64,000 nucleotides of DNA from Erodium maritimum. Taxonomy: Eukaryota > Streptophyta > Magnoliopsida > Geraniales > Geraniaceae. The position numbers and the translations under genes are program-made. The stretch covers positions 62,109,675 through 62,173,674 of the forward strand of contig OY997594.1 in NCBI GenBank assembly GCA_963921825.1. Reading direction: 5' to 3'. Each line of letters starts with the position of its first letter. Position 1 is the first letter of the stretch. Below, piece by piece: positions 11,121 to 20,322 of the stretch. The notes beneath the pieces are model-generated. The model ran no database searches and was not told the origin of the DNA. It saw nothing but the letters and a program-made list of their open reading frames with translations.

Positions 11121-13245
11121 AGACTTACTATCTACTACAAACCATATAACTTAATATAAATTAGGGACTAACTGTGACCATTAGATTGATGTATTTGGAT
11201 GGTTCAGATCGTAATGGCATATATATGTAATTATGACAAAAACAGATTTTTGAAATGTAATTTTACATTTCATAAGGACATTAAGGTCTATTCCCCTTTT
11301 GTTTCACCGAACCCTACCTAAATCATATTTACAATTCATCTTAGCATATTCTCTCTCTCGCACAACAACACATTATCTCCCACAACCACAAAAATCTGTC
11401 ACCGAAACCATAAGTCGTCGCCGCCGGACATAAATGTCCACTGGATCAAATTCAATGATGTTTTCCATAGGTCTGGCTGCTCCTTGTTGCTTGCCTGGCT
11501 GCTCCTTCGCACCAATCGATTTCTTCGATCTAGGGTTCGAGTTCAAATCAGCTGCCCCAAATCGTGTCGATCTAGGGTTCGAGGTCTCAATGGTTGTGGA
11601 GCGTAACCCTACCGTCGCTTGACATATATATGCTGAGCACGAGTTCAAGGCGAGGGTTCGCTGCCACCACCGCTGCCTCGTTCTCCTATGAGCCTCATCG
11701 TGGGTGACTGAGTTCCATCAAGTGGCGTGTCCGCTTGCTTCCTCCTTCCTCCACGACATTCACATGCTCACCATCAATTTGGAGCAGTCTTATGGATCTA
11801 CGACGATGACTCTGGGTAGGACATGCGTCGAAGACTCAACCTCACCCATGGCTTCGCCATATGGTCTCTGTGAGGAAAGAGATGGCACTGCCACCACTAT
11901 AAATCCAAAAAGGAATGTGTTGTACCGTAAGCTTTCACTTTTTTTGATTTTTGGATTGTACTTTACACTAATCGATTCTCAAGAAAACTAGTAGCTTTTA
12001 TGATTTGTGTGTGTTTCTGAAATTTTGATTATTTTTTTTAGTTGAATGATAAATTTTATTTTATTTTGTCTCTACAGATTCACTGAACACAAACACTATT
12101 ATGTATTTTATGAGGAAATGAAACGAAACTTCTAGCAAAATGATACATCAAGGCAGGTGAAATGAAACATCACGAGGAAGGAAATGAAACAGTAGGTGCC
12201 TGGAAATGAAGCGCCATTAGTGAGTTTTGTTCAAATCAGTATTACGAAGATTTTGGTGAATTGAGTACAAAGTTTTTATCTTTTTGTATGTTTTTTCGTT
12301 TAGTTAAAATTTGTGTCATTGCTAATTTATATGATCAGATCTTGATTGTGCTAGTAGATAACGATTTGGATAGAAAAATGAGTTCTTATGGTAATTTATA
12401 TGATTATATCTTGATTGTCCATGAAACACCACGTGAATCGAAATGAAACACCAAGTACAGGGAAATGACTTATATCATGACTGATTTTGGTATTAATATT
12501 AATATATAATTGTTGATAATGACAATTTACCTGTTTATATATGGTTGCAGGGAAATGAAATATCACGTGAAAGGAAATGAAACACTATTAATGGGTTTTC
12601 TTCATATCACTAACCACACGAATTCTTTGGACGTTGGAAGAATACATTTTTCACTTTAGTAGATGTTAGATGTGATAGAAGCATAATCTGGTCATTAGTA
12701 TTTTCGCGAAATGAAACATCGAGTTCTACGAATTAAAACATCGAGTTCAATGAGATGAAACTTCAAAATAGCTAAAATGAAACATTAGTTTCAAATGAAA
12801 TATCATATTTAGCGAAATGAAACATCGAGTTCGATGAGATGAAACTTCAAAATAGTGAAAATGAAACATTTGGTTCAGTAATACCAAACTGATTTTAAAT
12901 CTGGAAAGTAGCAAATGAAACTCTTAAGTATGGAAAATAACAAATGGAACAATAAGTTCAACCAAATGAAGCACTTGTTTCAGATATGAAAATATCAGAT
13001 GATACATTCAGTTCGTCCAAATGAAACAATTAATTTGCTACAGTAACGCTACATTAATTGCGTAATAAAAAAAATCAGAATTGTTACTCCCACTTAAAAA
13101 GTCTTTAATGTATTTAAAATTTTATTTATTTACATGTATGCCATTATTAAGATGTTTAATCTCATTCATCCATTTATTCAAATCCTATAACCATAATTAG
13201 TCTCTAGTTTATATTAGATCTTTGGTTTTTAGTAGATAGTGTCCC
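11121..13245. mobile_element. (TA)n-flanked inverted-repeat element E2
   Basis: The left end (ACTATCTACTACAAACCATA from about 11127) matches the reversed right end (ACTATCTACTAAAAACCA) over about 60 bp. TA tracts abut both ends. Inside, a CT-rich leader at about 11345-11400 leads into a GC-rich exon-like module (11395-11990). This is followed by an AT-rich region carrying many dispersed copies of the word AAATGAAACATC (12110-13040). No transposase motif is visible. The exon-like module keeps short open frames but no recognised domain. Confidence 0.75.
12105..13045 (+). repeat. Dispersed GAAATGAAACA repeats in E2
   Basis: Variants of AAATGAAACATCGAGTTC and GAAATGAAACACC recur at irregular 15-60 bp spacing, with an unrelated AT-rich interval in the middle. 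The repeat is looser than a true satellite. Confidence 0.65.
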
Positions 13246-13253
13246 TATATATA
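13246..13253. repeat. Short (TA)4 tract shared by E2 and E3
   Basis: TATATATA is the sole spacer between the right end of E2 and the left end of E3. Confidence 0.8.
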
Positions 13254-15699
13254 GGCTTGTTATCCATTAAAAACTACATGTTTCACCGTAATTTGAAAAC
13301 TAATTTCAGCCATCAGATTACATATATAGATGGCTAAGATTTAATGGCAAATTTTGTAAATAACAATAAAATACAATTTCTGTACTTTCTTTTTCGTTTA
13401 AGTTATACCCCTAAAAGGGTATTTTAGTCTGTTCATTACATGATTACCTAAATCTATCCACTCTCTATCACACGCCCACACGATTCTTCTCCTTCTCTCT
13501 CTACTTTTTCTCACATCTGACAAGCCCTCTGTATGTCGCCGCCAAGGCTCCTCCGGCCGTCGTGTCTGGCTGGCACTGTGTAGATCGCGGCAGAATACGC
13601 TTGCTAGCTGAGGCCGTTCCTCCGGCGAACGGTTTTGCAGCTTGGAGGTCCCGAGCTCATCCCCGAGCTCGCGCCCGTAAATCTAATCCGTGTTTTCGTT
13701 TTGGCAACTTTATTTTCGATTATGTGTGTTGATTCATTGTATATGGATTTGGTTCACAAAGCATTGTTCTCCGGCCGTCGGCGCTGGAAAGAGGTTCGTT
13801 TGGGGGAATTGGAATCCGGTGAAAGTCTCGAGAAGCTTCACCGGCGCAACCCACCGTCGTCTTCTCATCCGCAGAAGCTCACGAGGTGCAGCTTCGTTGC
13901 ACAGGTCAGGATCCATCCACATCTCCTCTGTTGTATTTGTTAATTTGGAGGTTTAATTCATGCTCTTTTTTTTTTATCGATTTGGGAATATCTGAGGGTG
14001 TGTTGATTATATTGAGATGATTTGATTATGTAAATTGGTTTCTCTTAATCTAAGGAACTTGAACATTTTGTTTGTAAATGTATTAGGATCTTTTCAACCG
14101 GATGCTCATGTGGATGATAATGTAAGCTTCTTGCTCTTATACTTGCAATTTCTTTTGAATTGAGGGTGTGTTTTGATTTTTCTGTAATTTTTTACTCAAA
14201 ATACGAGATCAATTGATGTATTAGCTTGGGTCAAATCTGGACATGGAAGCTGATGGCACAGTGTATTTGAAAATACCAATTTTTTTTACTCCGAATGTTT
14301 AAAGCCACACCATCTTTGAATATTGCAGCTTTTATCCAACTTTTGAGTGCACTGTTCATACTTTATAGGCATATTTTTTCAGATTAATTATGTACATGGT
14401 TCATTGATTAGTGGCACAGGTTTAATTGTCTATGTTTCATAATATATATACAGTTGGTTCATATGAGAAATCTAGTTGATAAATTGTTTTTTTATGGAGC
14501 AACAATAATTTTAATCAAATGTTTCAGTTTTAAAAGGCAATTGTTTCAAGGTGGTTATGGTTCAAGATGATAAAGAAAGGAACCATACTATGTTTCATGT
14601 GTTCCTCACATATGTTTCATTTGTTCCTCACATATGTTTCATTTTATTTCTTTTTCAATTGAATTATTTTCAATATGCAACTTTTTCAATTGAATTATTT
14701 TCAATATGCAGCAAAACAGGAGAGACTTAGTATGATAGCAGAGGATTCTGATTTTGAAGATTTCATCCTTAAATATGCACCCTCAGCTTTTAAGAAAAGT
14801 CTACAAATAGACCATCCAATTATTCAGCCGATGAATTAATATGTAGCATGATAGGAGACTGAAGATCAGAAAGTGAAACATGAGAACAACGACGTTTACT
14901 CTGTTTGATGCCATTGTTTCAAATTGATATGATTGAAGTTCGATTATTTCCTCTATGTTATGTTTCTAGTTGTATAAAGAGTTTTGGTCATTGTTTCATA
15001 GTTCAGAATGTAATGATGCATAAACTCTTTTCCATTTAAATGTTTTTGTTCTGCAAATATCATTATTTAAATTTGTGGGTTATGTTGGGACCCTGAAGTA
15101 GATGTTTCATAATGATACCTTGAGTTATGCAAATGCAACATTAATCCCAAACAATGTTTGAGTAGTTCATCACATATAATTGAAACAATATGGAACAATT
15201 AATCTTATGTATTGAAACATATTTGTCATATTTTCCGGTCGTACATGACATATTAATAATACTTTATAAACGATTGGAACAACTTTAAAAAAATTATACT
15301 CTTCAAAATAAATTATAATTTTTTATAATACAATTAATTTTATGTGATAAAATACAGCACATAAGTAGTAAGGAAACAACATAAAAATAATATCACTGAC
15401 AAACTAATATAAATATTGTGGATGACACGTACGAAAATAATAAAATAATTACTCTATTGCATGTAATAGTAGTTATTATGGTGGTTATCAAAACTTGCAC
15501 ACAAATAGGAACAATTCAGTTATCAAATCATGGCTAGAAGTAAGAGAATTTTTTTATTTCCCAATCTATCCTTTTCCTTTTTTAATTACATAATACACAA
15601 CTCTTGTCATAAAAAATCTGAACGGTTGGATCCCTTTACATCCAATGGATAGAAATAGTTTTTAATTTATAGTAAATGTTTAGTTTTCAATGGATAGCC

Positions 15700-15702
<3 letters not shown>
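13254..15702. mobile_element. (TA)n-flanked inverted-repeat element E3
   Basis: The left end GGCTTGTTATCCATTAAAAA matches the reversed right end GGGGGCTATCCATTGAAAAC, and the similarity continues for about 60 bp. It has the same layout as E2: a CT-rich leader (13450-13510), a GC-rich exon-like module (13520-13930) with a splice-donor-like CAG|GTCAGG near 13905, then AT-rich DNA with repeated TGTTTCAT words (14400-15240). No transposase domain is visible. Confidence 0.75.
14400..15240 (+). repeat. TGTTTCAT-rich repeats in E3
   Basis: The word TGTTTCAT recurs many times, including the local tandem copy around CCTCACATATGTTTCATTTG at 14602-14645. It is the reverse complement of the ATGAAACA word that fills E2. 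Confidence 0.6.

Positions 15703-15732
<30 letters not shown>
15703..15732. repeat. (TA)15 tract between E3 and E4
   Basis: A 30-bp pure TA tract separates the right end of E3 from the left end of E4. Confidence 0.95.
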
Positions 15733-15734
<2 letters not shown>

Positions 15735-15982
15735 ATAACAATCAGGTACAAACTTCTATCTTTCGTCAGAACACAGAACTTTCAATCTAGGCCCTTGGAT
15801 CAAAGAATTAAAGGCCCAGATTAGATGCATATTTTTTAATATCTTTTTAATTAATGCATATCTTGTAATTGATTTCGTAATCAATCACCCCCCTGAATTT
15901 CGGTGGTCATCCGATCTGGATAATCAATGGCCCATATTAGTTCTACGTTCTGACCTGAAATAGGGTTTGTACTTGATTGTTC

Positions 15983-15985
<3 letters not shown>
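15733..15985. mobile_element. (TA)n-flanked MITE E4 (253 bp)
   Basis: The left end GGATAACAATCAGGTACAAA matches the reversed right end GGGGAACAATCAAGTACAAA. The match continues through GTCAGAAC and GAACT for about 60 bp. This is the smallest and most compact member of the stacked family, essentially two TIRs around a short core. Confidence 0.85.

Positions 15986-16018
<33 letters not shown>
15986..16018. repeat. (TA)n tract between E4 and E5
   Basis: A 33-bp pure TA tract separates E4 from E5. Confidence 0.95.
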
Positions 16019-16020
<2 letters not shown>

Positions 16021-16055
16021 TAACTATGCAGTAAAAACCACCCTTATTGTGCAAA

Positions 16056-17703
16056 GGGTAAATTTCACCTCAATACCCTAACTATCATTTTATTTCACCT
16101 CAATATCCTAGAATGACATTTTCTGTCACTTTAGTATCTTCCGTCAACTTTCCATCCATTTTGGATGGAAAATGGTCATATTTTTTAAAAATGCCCAAAT
16201 TACCCTTAGGTACTTTAAAACCCTAATTCCTATCACTCCCCATTTCATTTCCCACGTTGTCTCTTCCCTCTTCATCTCCCACGCTTCTCCATTCTCCCCA
16301 TCTCCCGTTTCAGATCCGGCCGAGGGGAAGAACTCAGAATGTCGTCGGAGCTCCGTTGGAGGTTCTCTGTTCTAGGGAGGGAGCTCGGAGCTCGACGAAC
16401 GCCGACCAGAACATTATTTTCAAGCTTTATTTTGTTGGATCTCTGAACTTTGAGCTGGGAATTAGGGTTGATTTAGATTTTATTTGAAGTGGGTTTGCTT
16501 GAATCGAGAGGATCTGTGTTTGGGTTGTTGGGTTTTCTATGGGTTGTATTTTTTGAGAAATTTGGGGGTTTTCTGTGCTTAATCGGAAGCTCTCTCTCTC
16601 TGCTCCGTTTGGGTGCTTGGAATTTTCGGGAATCTAATTGAGGTTTTGCAATACTGGGTTTATGTGATTCTTTTTGGGTTTTTTTCAAAAGGGTTAAAAG
16701 TTGAGCTTCAGTACCGAATTAGTTGTTTTGGGGATTATTTGGGTTTATGAAGAACACAGTAGTGGAGGCTTTTGATTTTGAAAGCAACGGGTCTTGACTT
16801 GTTTATGTATTTTATAAAATCAGTAGGGATCTTTACTTTCTGTACAATGGATCTTCAAGCGTTCAATCCACATGAACTTCTTCATATATGTATTTTTTGT
16901 TTTTTATTTTATTATTCATCCTCCTCCAGTTCAATCCACAATGGGTCTTGATTTTGGATACGTTGTCGGCGAGGCCGAGTGTTGTTGGAACATCATTTTC
17001 TAATTAGACATAGTATTTGTTTTTTGTTTCTTTTATTATTCATCATCCAATTATGTAATTTAATTATATAAGAAAATAAATGTTAAACTAATTTCTATTT
17101 TTGATTAAACTTAAAAAATAATTAATATACAAATATTACTGAAAAATAATTAATATAAGAAAATAATGTAAAACTATTTTTTTTTAAAAACTGTTTTTAT
17201 AAAAATAAAAACTGATTTTTTAAAAAATAAAACTGATTTAAAAAAAATTAAAACTGATTTTTGAAAATAAAATATGATTTTTATAAATTCAAACATATTT
17301 TTTTAAAATAATATATGATTTTTATAAATAAAATATGATCTTTAAAAATAAAATATATTTTTTTGAAATAAAAAATATATTTTTTAAATATAAACTGATT
17401 TTATAAAATAATAAATTAATATTTTTAAAGAAATTCTAATTTTTATAAAATAAATAAATGATTTTTATAAATAAATAAAAAATAAAAAATATTGAAAACC
17501 AATGGCATATTTTGAAAATTTGACTGTTAGTGAGGGGTATTTTGGACTTTTCAAGCATTTTCCATCCAAAATGGATGGAAAGTTGACGGCGGGTGCTAAA
17601 GTGACGGAAAATCTCATTCTAGGGTATTGAGGTGACACGAAAAATAGTTAGGGTATTGAGGTGAAATAAAACTATAGTTAGTGTATTGAGGTGGAAATTA
17701 CCC
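16056..17703. mobile_element. Mutator-like element nested in E5
   Basis: The ends (GGGTAAATTTCACCTCAATA and reversed GGGTAATTTCCACCTCAATA) form inverted repeats of about 120 bp. They are flanked by the 9-bp duplication TTGTGCAAA at 16047-16055 and 17704-17712. The inner TIR includes the palindromic TTTCCATCCATTTTGGATGG. Internal layout is a CT-rich leader (16230-16310), a GC-rich exon-like module (16315-16400) and a long AT tract of AAAACTGATTTTT variants (17170-17490). It shares that layout and the GACTGTTAGTGAGGGGTATT block with the element at 6968-8324, so both belong to one family. No transposase is present. Confidence 0.85.
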
Positions 17704-17759
17704 TTGTGCAAACTACAAACCAATCTAAGCCACAGGATGCGGTCAAAGTGACGTCAGCA

Positions 17760-17995
17760 GAACGCGCGCGATGCTGACACGTGGCCGCTTCGCGCGCGCC
17801 TCTGCCTGCGCATGCACGCGTATTGACCACGCGCGCGCGCGAGTGCTGATCGTTTACAAGCACGATGCTGATAGTTTAGTACAAATGCAAACTATCAGCA
17901 CTTTTTGTGCTAATTATCAGCACCGTGCTATTCAAACTATCAGTACTGTGCGCGCGCGCACCAACAGCGCGCGCGCCCACGTGTCAGCACCTGGT
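17760..17995. repeat. Alternating CG tracts with CACGTG boxes
   Basis: Several GCGCGCGC runs alternate with inverted copies of CTGACACGTGG and CCACGTGTCAG. CACGTG occurs at 17778-17783 and 17978-17983, and again at 18045-18050. Runs of alternating CG can adopt left-handed DNA, and CACGTG is the core of plant G-boxes. No function is implied here. Confidence 0.6.
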
Positions 17996-18455
17996 GAGTT
18001 CGTAGTTTGCACAATAAGGTGCGGTGTTTTATATATTTATTGTCCACGTGTCAGCATCTGGTGCGCTCTGCTGACATCATTTTGGGGGATCCTATGGCTC
18101 AGATTGGTTCGTAGTTTGCACAATAAGGGGTGGTTTGTACCTGATACCAACTCTCTCTCTCTCTCTCTATATAAAAGTATTTATTTCAGATTTAAACTTT
18201 GGAATAAAACATATATGTATTATATTTATTTATTTTGTTTTATAATTCGAATAATATCTTTTGAATTTCAGAAATTCAAGTGGCTATTATTTTCGAATTC
18301 CACATCTCCTAAAAGATCTCTACGTATCTGATTTCGTAACCCACTTTGTATTTTCGAAATCAGATATAATGGTTACATTTTAAGAGAGCGGTGAGGAGAA
18401 AAACAGAGAAGAAAAGAAAAAAAAATGAGAGAAAGTTATGATTTTTGGTGCTAGC

Positions 18456-19356
18456 TAGGGATGGAAATGGGACGGGGATGGGGTGGGGACCCCAATCCCC
18501 GTCCCCGTCCCGCGTTCCCGCTACTCTACCCATCCCCGCCCCATCCCCCGCGTTGACCCCGTCCCACGGGGACCCCTCGGGGATGGGACGGGGAACGGGG
18601 ATTTTATTCCCCGTCTCATTCTCGTCCCGCGGGGGATTTTGTTCCCTACTCCCTTCCTACCACATCCTCATTACGCAAAAAATGCACATTTTAAATAACA
18701 ACTCTCAATCCATAATTTTAAATAACAAGCGTAGTCAACCCATAATTCAAAACAACATACATATAAAATAAACATCATGACGATGACATCCATGTCTCAT
18801 AATAGTTTACCTATAATAAAAAAGTGTCTTAACAAAATATCTTATAACATAACTTAAAGTTCCCAACTTGATTTCATAATTATATAAATAGAATCAGCAA
18901 GTTGAACTTGAAGCAACTTCATTCATCATGGAACTCTTGTGCAATGTGTACACAAATAACATATTTAAATTGGTGAAATAAGCAACAATCATTGTTTGAC
19001 ATATTCCAACTAAATTTTCTATATTTTAGATATAAAATATAAATAAGAAAATATCAAATGTAAAAACAAGAATTGTGTGTCCATCAAACTTTTTGACATG
19101 CATAGAAGTCAAATCTTTAACAAAAAAACAAAAACAAATGAGTTATGTGTATATTGTTAAAAATTTATTTTAAAACTAATAGTGCGGGGAGCGGGGCAGG
19201 GTTCCCCGCGGGATGGGGACTGCTTACCCCGTCCCCGTCAAAATCCCCATTTAATTCCCCGTATCCCGTCCCGTTTAAAAAATCCCCGTCCAAATCCGTC
19301 CCGCGCGGGGCGGGGACAGGGAACCCCGTGGGGAATGGGGCGTTTTGCCAACCCTA
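18456..19356. mobile_element. Non-autonomous hAT element, 901 bp
   Basis: The element begins TAGGGATGG and ends CCAACCCTA, flanked by the 8-bp duplication GTGCTAGC at 18448-18455 and 19357-19364. The 8-bp duplication and TAGGG/CCCTA termini are hAT hallmarks. Both subterminal regions (18470-18640 and 19180-19345) are packed with GGGGACGGGG/CCCCGTCCCC words, and the middle is AT-rich. It has no transposase. It interrupts LTR copy A. Confidence 0.88.
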
Positions 19357-19592
19357 GTGCTAGCACACAAGGGTTTTGGGAAAGCTTGTTGGTGTGGATA
19401 CCTGAAGAGGACGAATTCCTTTGAAGACGTCTCGACATCGTCAAGCAATCAAAGTGCTCTTGGTCCCTGTCTCGAACCAAGCTCGAAACTACAAGAGGTC
19501 ATTTCCATTTTAATTTTCGTATGTCAGTTTATTTAGAATTACATGGATCCTAAGTATTTTCTAGGGATTTTATTAATTCCGCTGCGTTTTTG

Positions 19593-20322
19593 GCACCCTA
19601 GAATCCTTCACAAACCACCGGTGGAGAAACGGCAGGGGTGAAACGGGGCTACTTCCGGTAGAGAAAAGGATGTTGTAGAAACGGCTGTGGTCGGGAATTA
19701 TGAGGGAGAAACGGTGTGGAGAGACGCCGGTGGTAGGAACGGTGGTGGAGAAACGACGCTGGTAGAAGCGACGGTGGAAAAATGACAGAGGTTGAAGAAT
19801 ACGAAGAAGCGTTGAAGAAGACAAAGCGTCTGAGCCATTCTTTAAGCCCGAAACGTGCCATGCGTCACAACCGGATTCGTCGGTGTGAGATTCGTGTTGG
19901 CCGGAATTCGTTGATTCGACGCCTCTCTGAGTCTACAGAAGTATCGACGTCGAACACGCACTTTCACAGATTCGACGTAGACCCGACTCTGCGCATCAGA
20001 CTCGACGCCTATTTCCACCGCCACGTCAAATTCGACGGACCTAATGTACGCCGTTTTGACACCACTATAAACTCGGTGGGTTAGACTTGATATGTTTTCA
20101 ATAAAGATAAGCCATTCAATATTTATAGAACCTTAATACAAAATGCAAGTTATTTCAAAAGCAATTAGGTCTTGGGTACTTCTACCAATCATATACACAA
20201 TATGAACACCCGTACTGGTACATATTCACCATAACTAAATTATATATAATATGCTTCCTATGTTGAAATATTAACGCAAACTAATAGTTCAAAAAATCTA
20301 ACTGGAATAGTTTCAACATAGA
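19593..20322. other. Unassigned DNA downstream of the U-box gene
   Basis: 19,600-19,780 holds several GGAGAAACGG-like repeats. A 100-residue open frame on the plus strand at 19782-20084 (MTEVEEYEEALKKTKRL...) is arginine- and histidine-rich with no domain I recognise, and it overlaps an open frame on the other strand. I do not call it a gene. 20,100-20,322 is AT-rich and would include the 3' UTR of the U-box gene. Confidence 0.3.

Larger units (their letters stand above)
16019..18150. mobile_element. (TA)n-flanked element E5, split by a Mutator-like element
   Basis: The left terminus (ending ACCACCCTTATTGTGCAAA at 16055) is cut by a Mutator-like insertion and resumes at 17713 with CTACAAACCAATCTAAGCC. 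The reversed right end reads GGTACAAACCACCCCTTATT, then GTGCAAACTACGAACC, so removing the insertion restores a long inverted repeat. The core (17755-17995) is very rich in alternating CG and carries CACGTG boxes. A second partial copy of the right end lies at about 17998-18030. The right-hand flank is (CT)n followed by TATATA. Confidence 0.75.
6921..19592 (+). mobile_element. LTR-like repeat copy A, split by nested insertions
   Basis: The repeat begins TGTGCCCTAGG at 6921 and survives as pieces at 6921-6967, 8334-9295, about 18170-18455 and 19365-19592. Between them lie a Mutator-like element, the five-element (TA)n array and a hAT element. Removing those insertions gives about 1.5 kb that matches, in inverse orientation, copy B at about 27750-30085. 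Shared landmarks are a CTCACTG-x(n)-GGTCACACACAA block near 9100 and 29230, a GAGAATACT-to-GAGTATTTC block near 8610 and 29740, and a TGTGGATACC segment near 19392 and 27910. Length, TG start and TTCCGCTGCGTTTT near the 3' end suggest a Ty1/copia-type LTR. No coding domain was seen. Confidence 0.55.

Noticed and set aside
11395-11650. Host gene exon near 11.5 kb
   Set aside because: The GC-rich module lies between matched inverted repeats and TA tracts of E2, with no continuing exons outside. It is element cargo.
17771-18331. 186-residue plus-strand frame across the CG-rich core of E5
   Set aside because: It crosses the E5 right end, a (CT)n tract and the flanking repeat, so it cannot be a single gene.
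19782-20084. 100-residue plus-strand gene beside the U-box gene
   Set aside because: It is Arg/His-rich, overlaps antisense frames, and has no domain or splice context.
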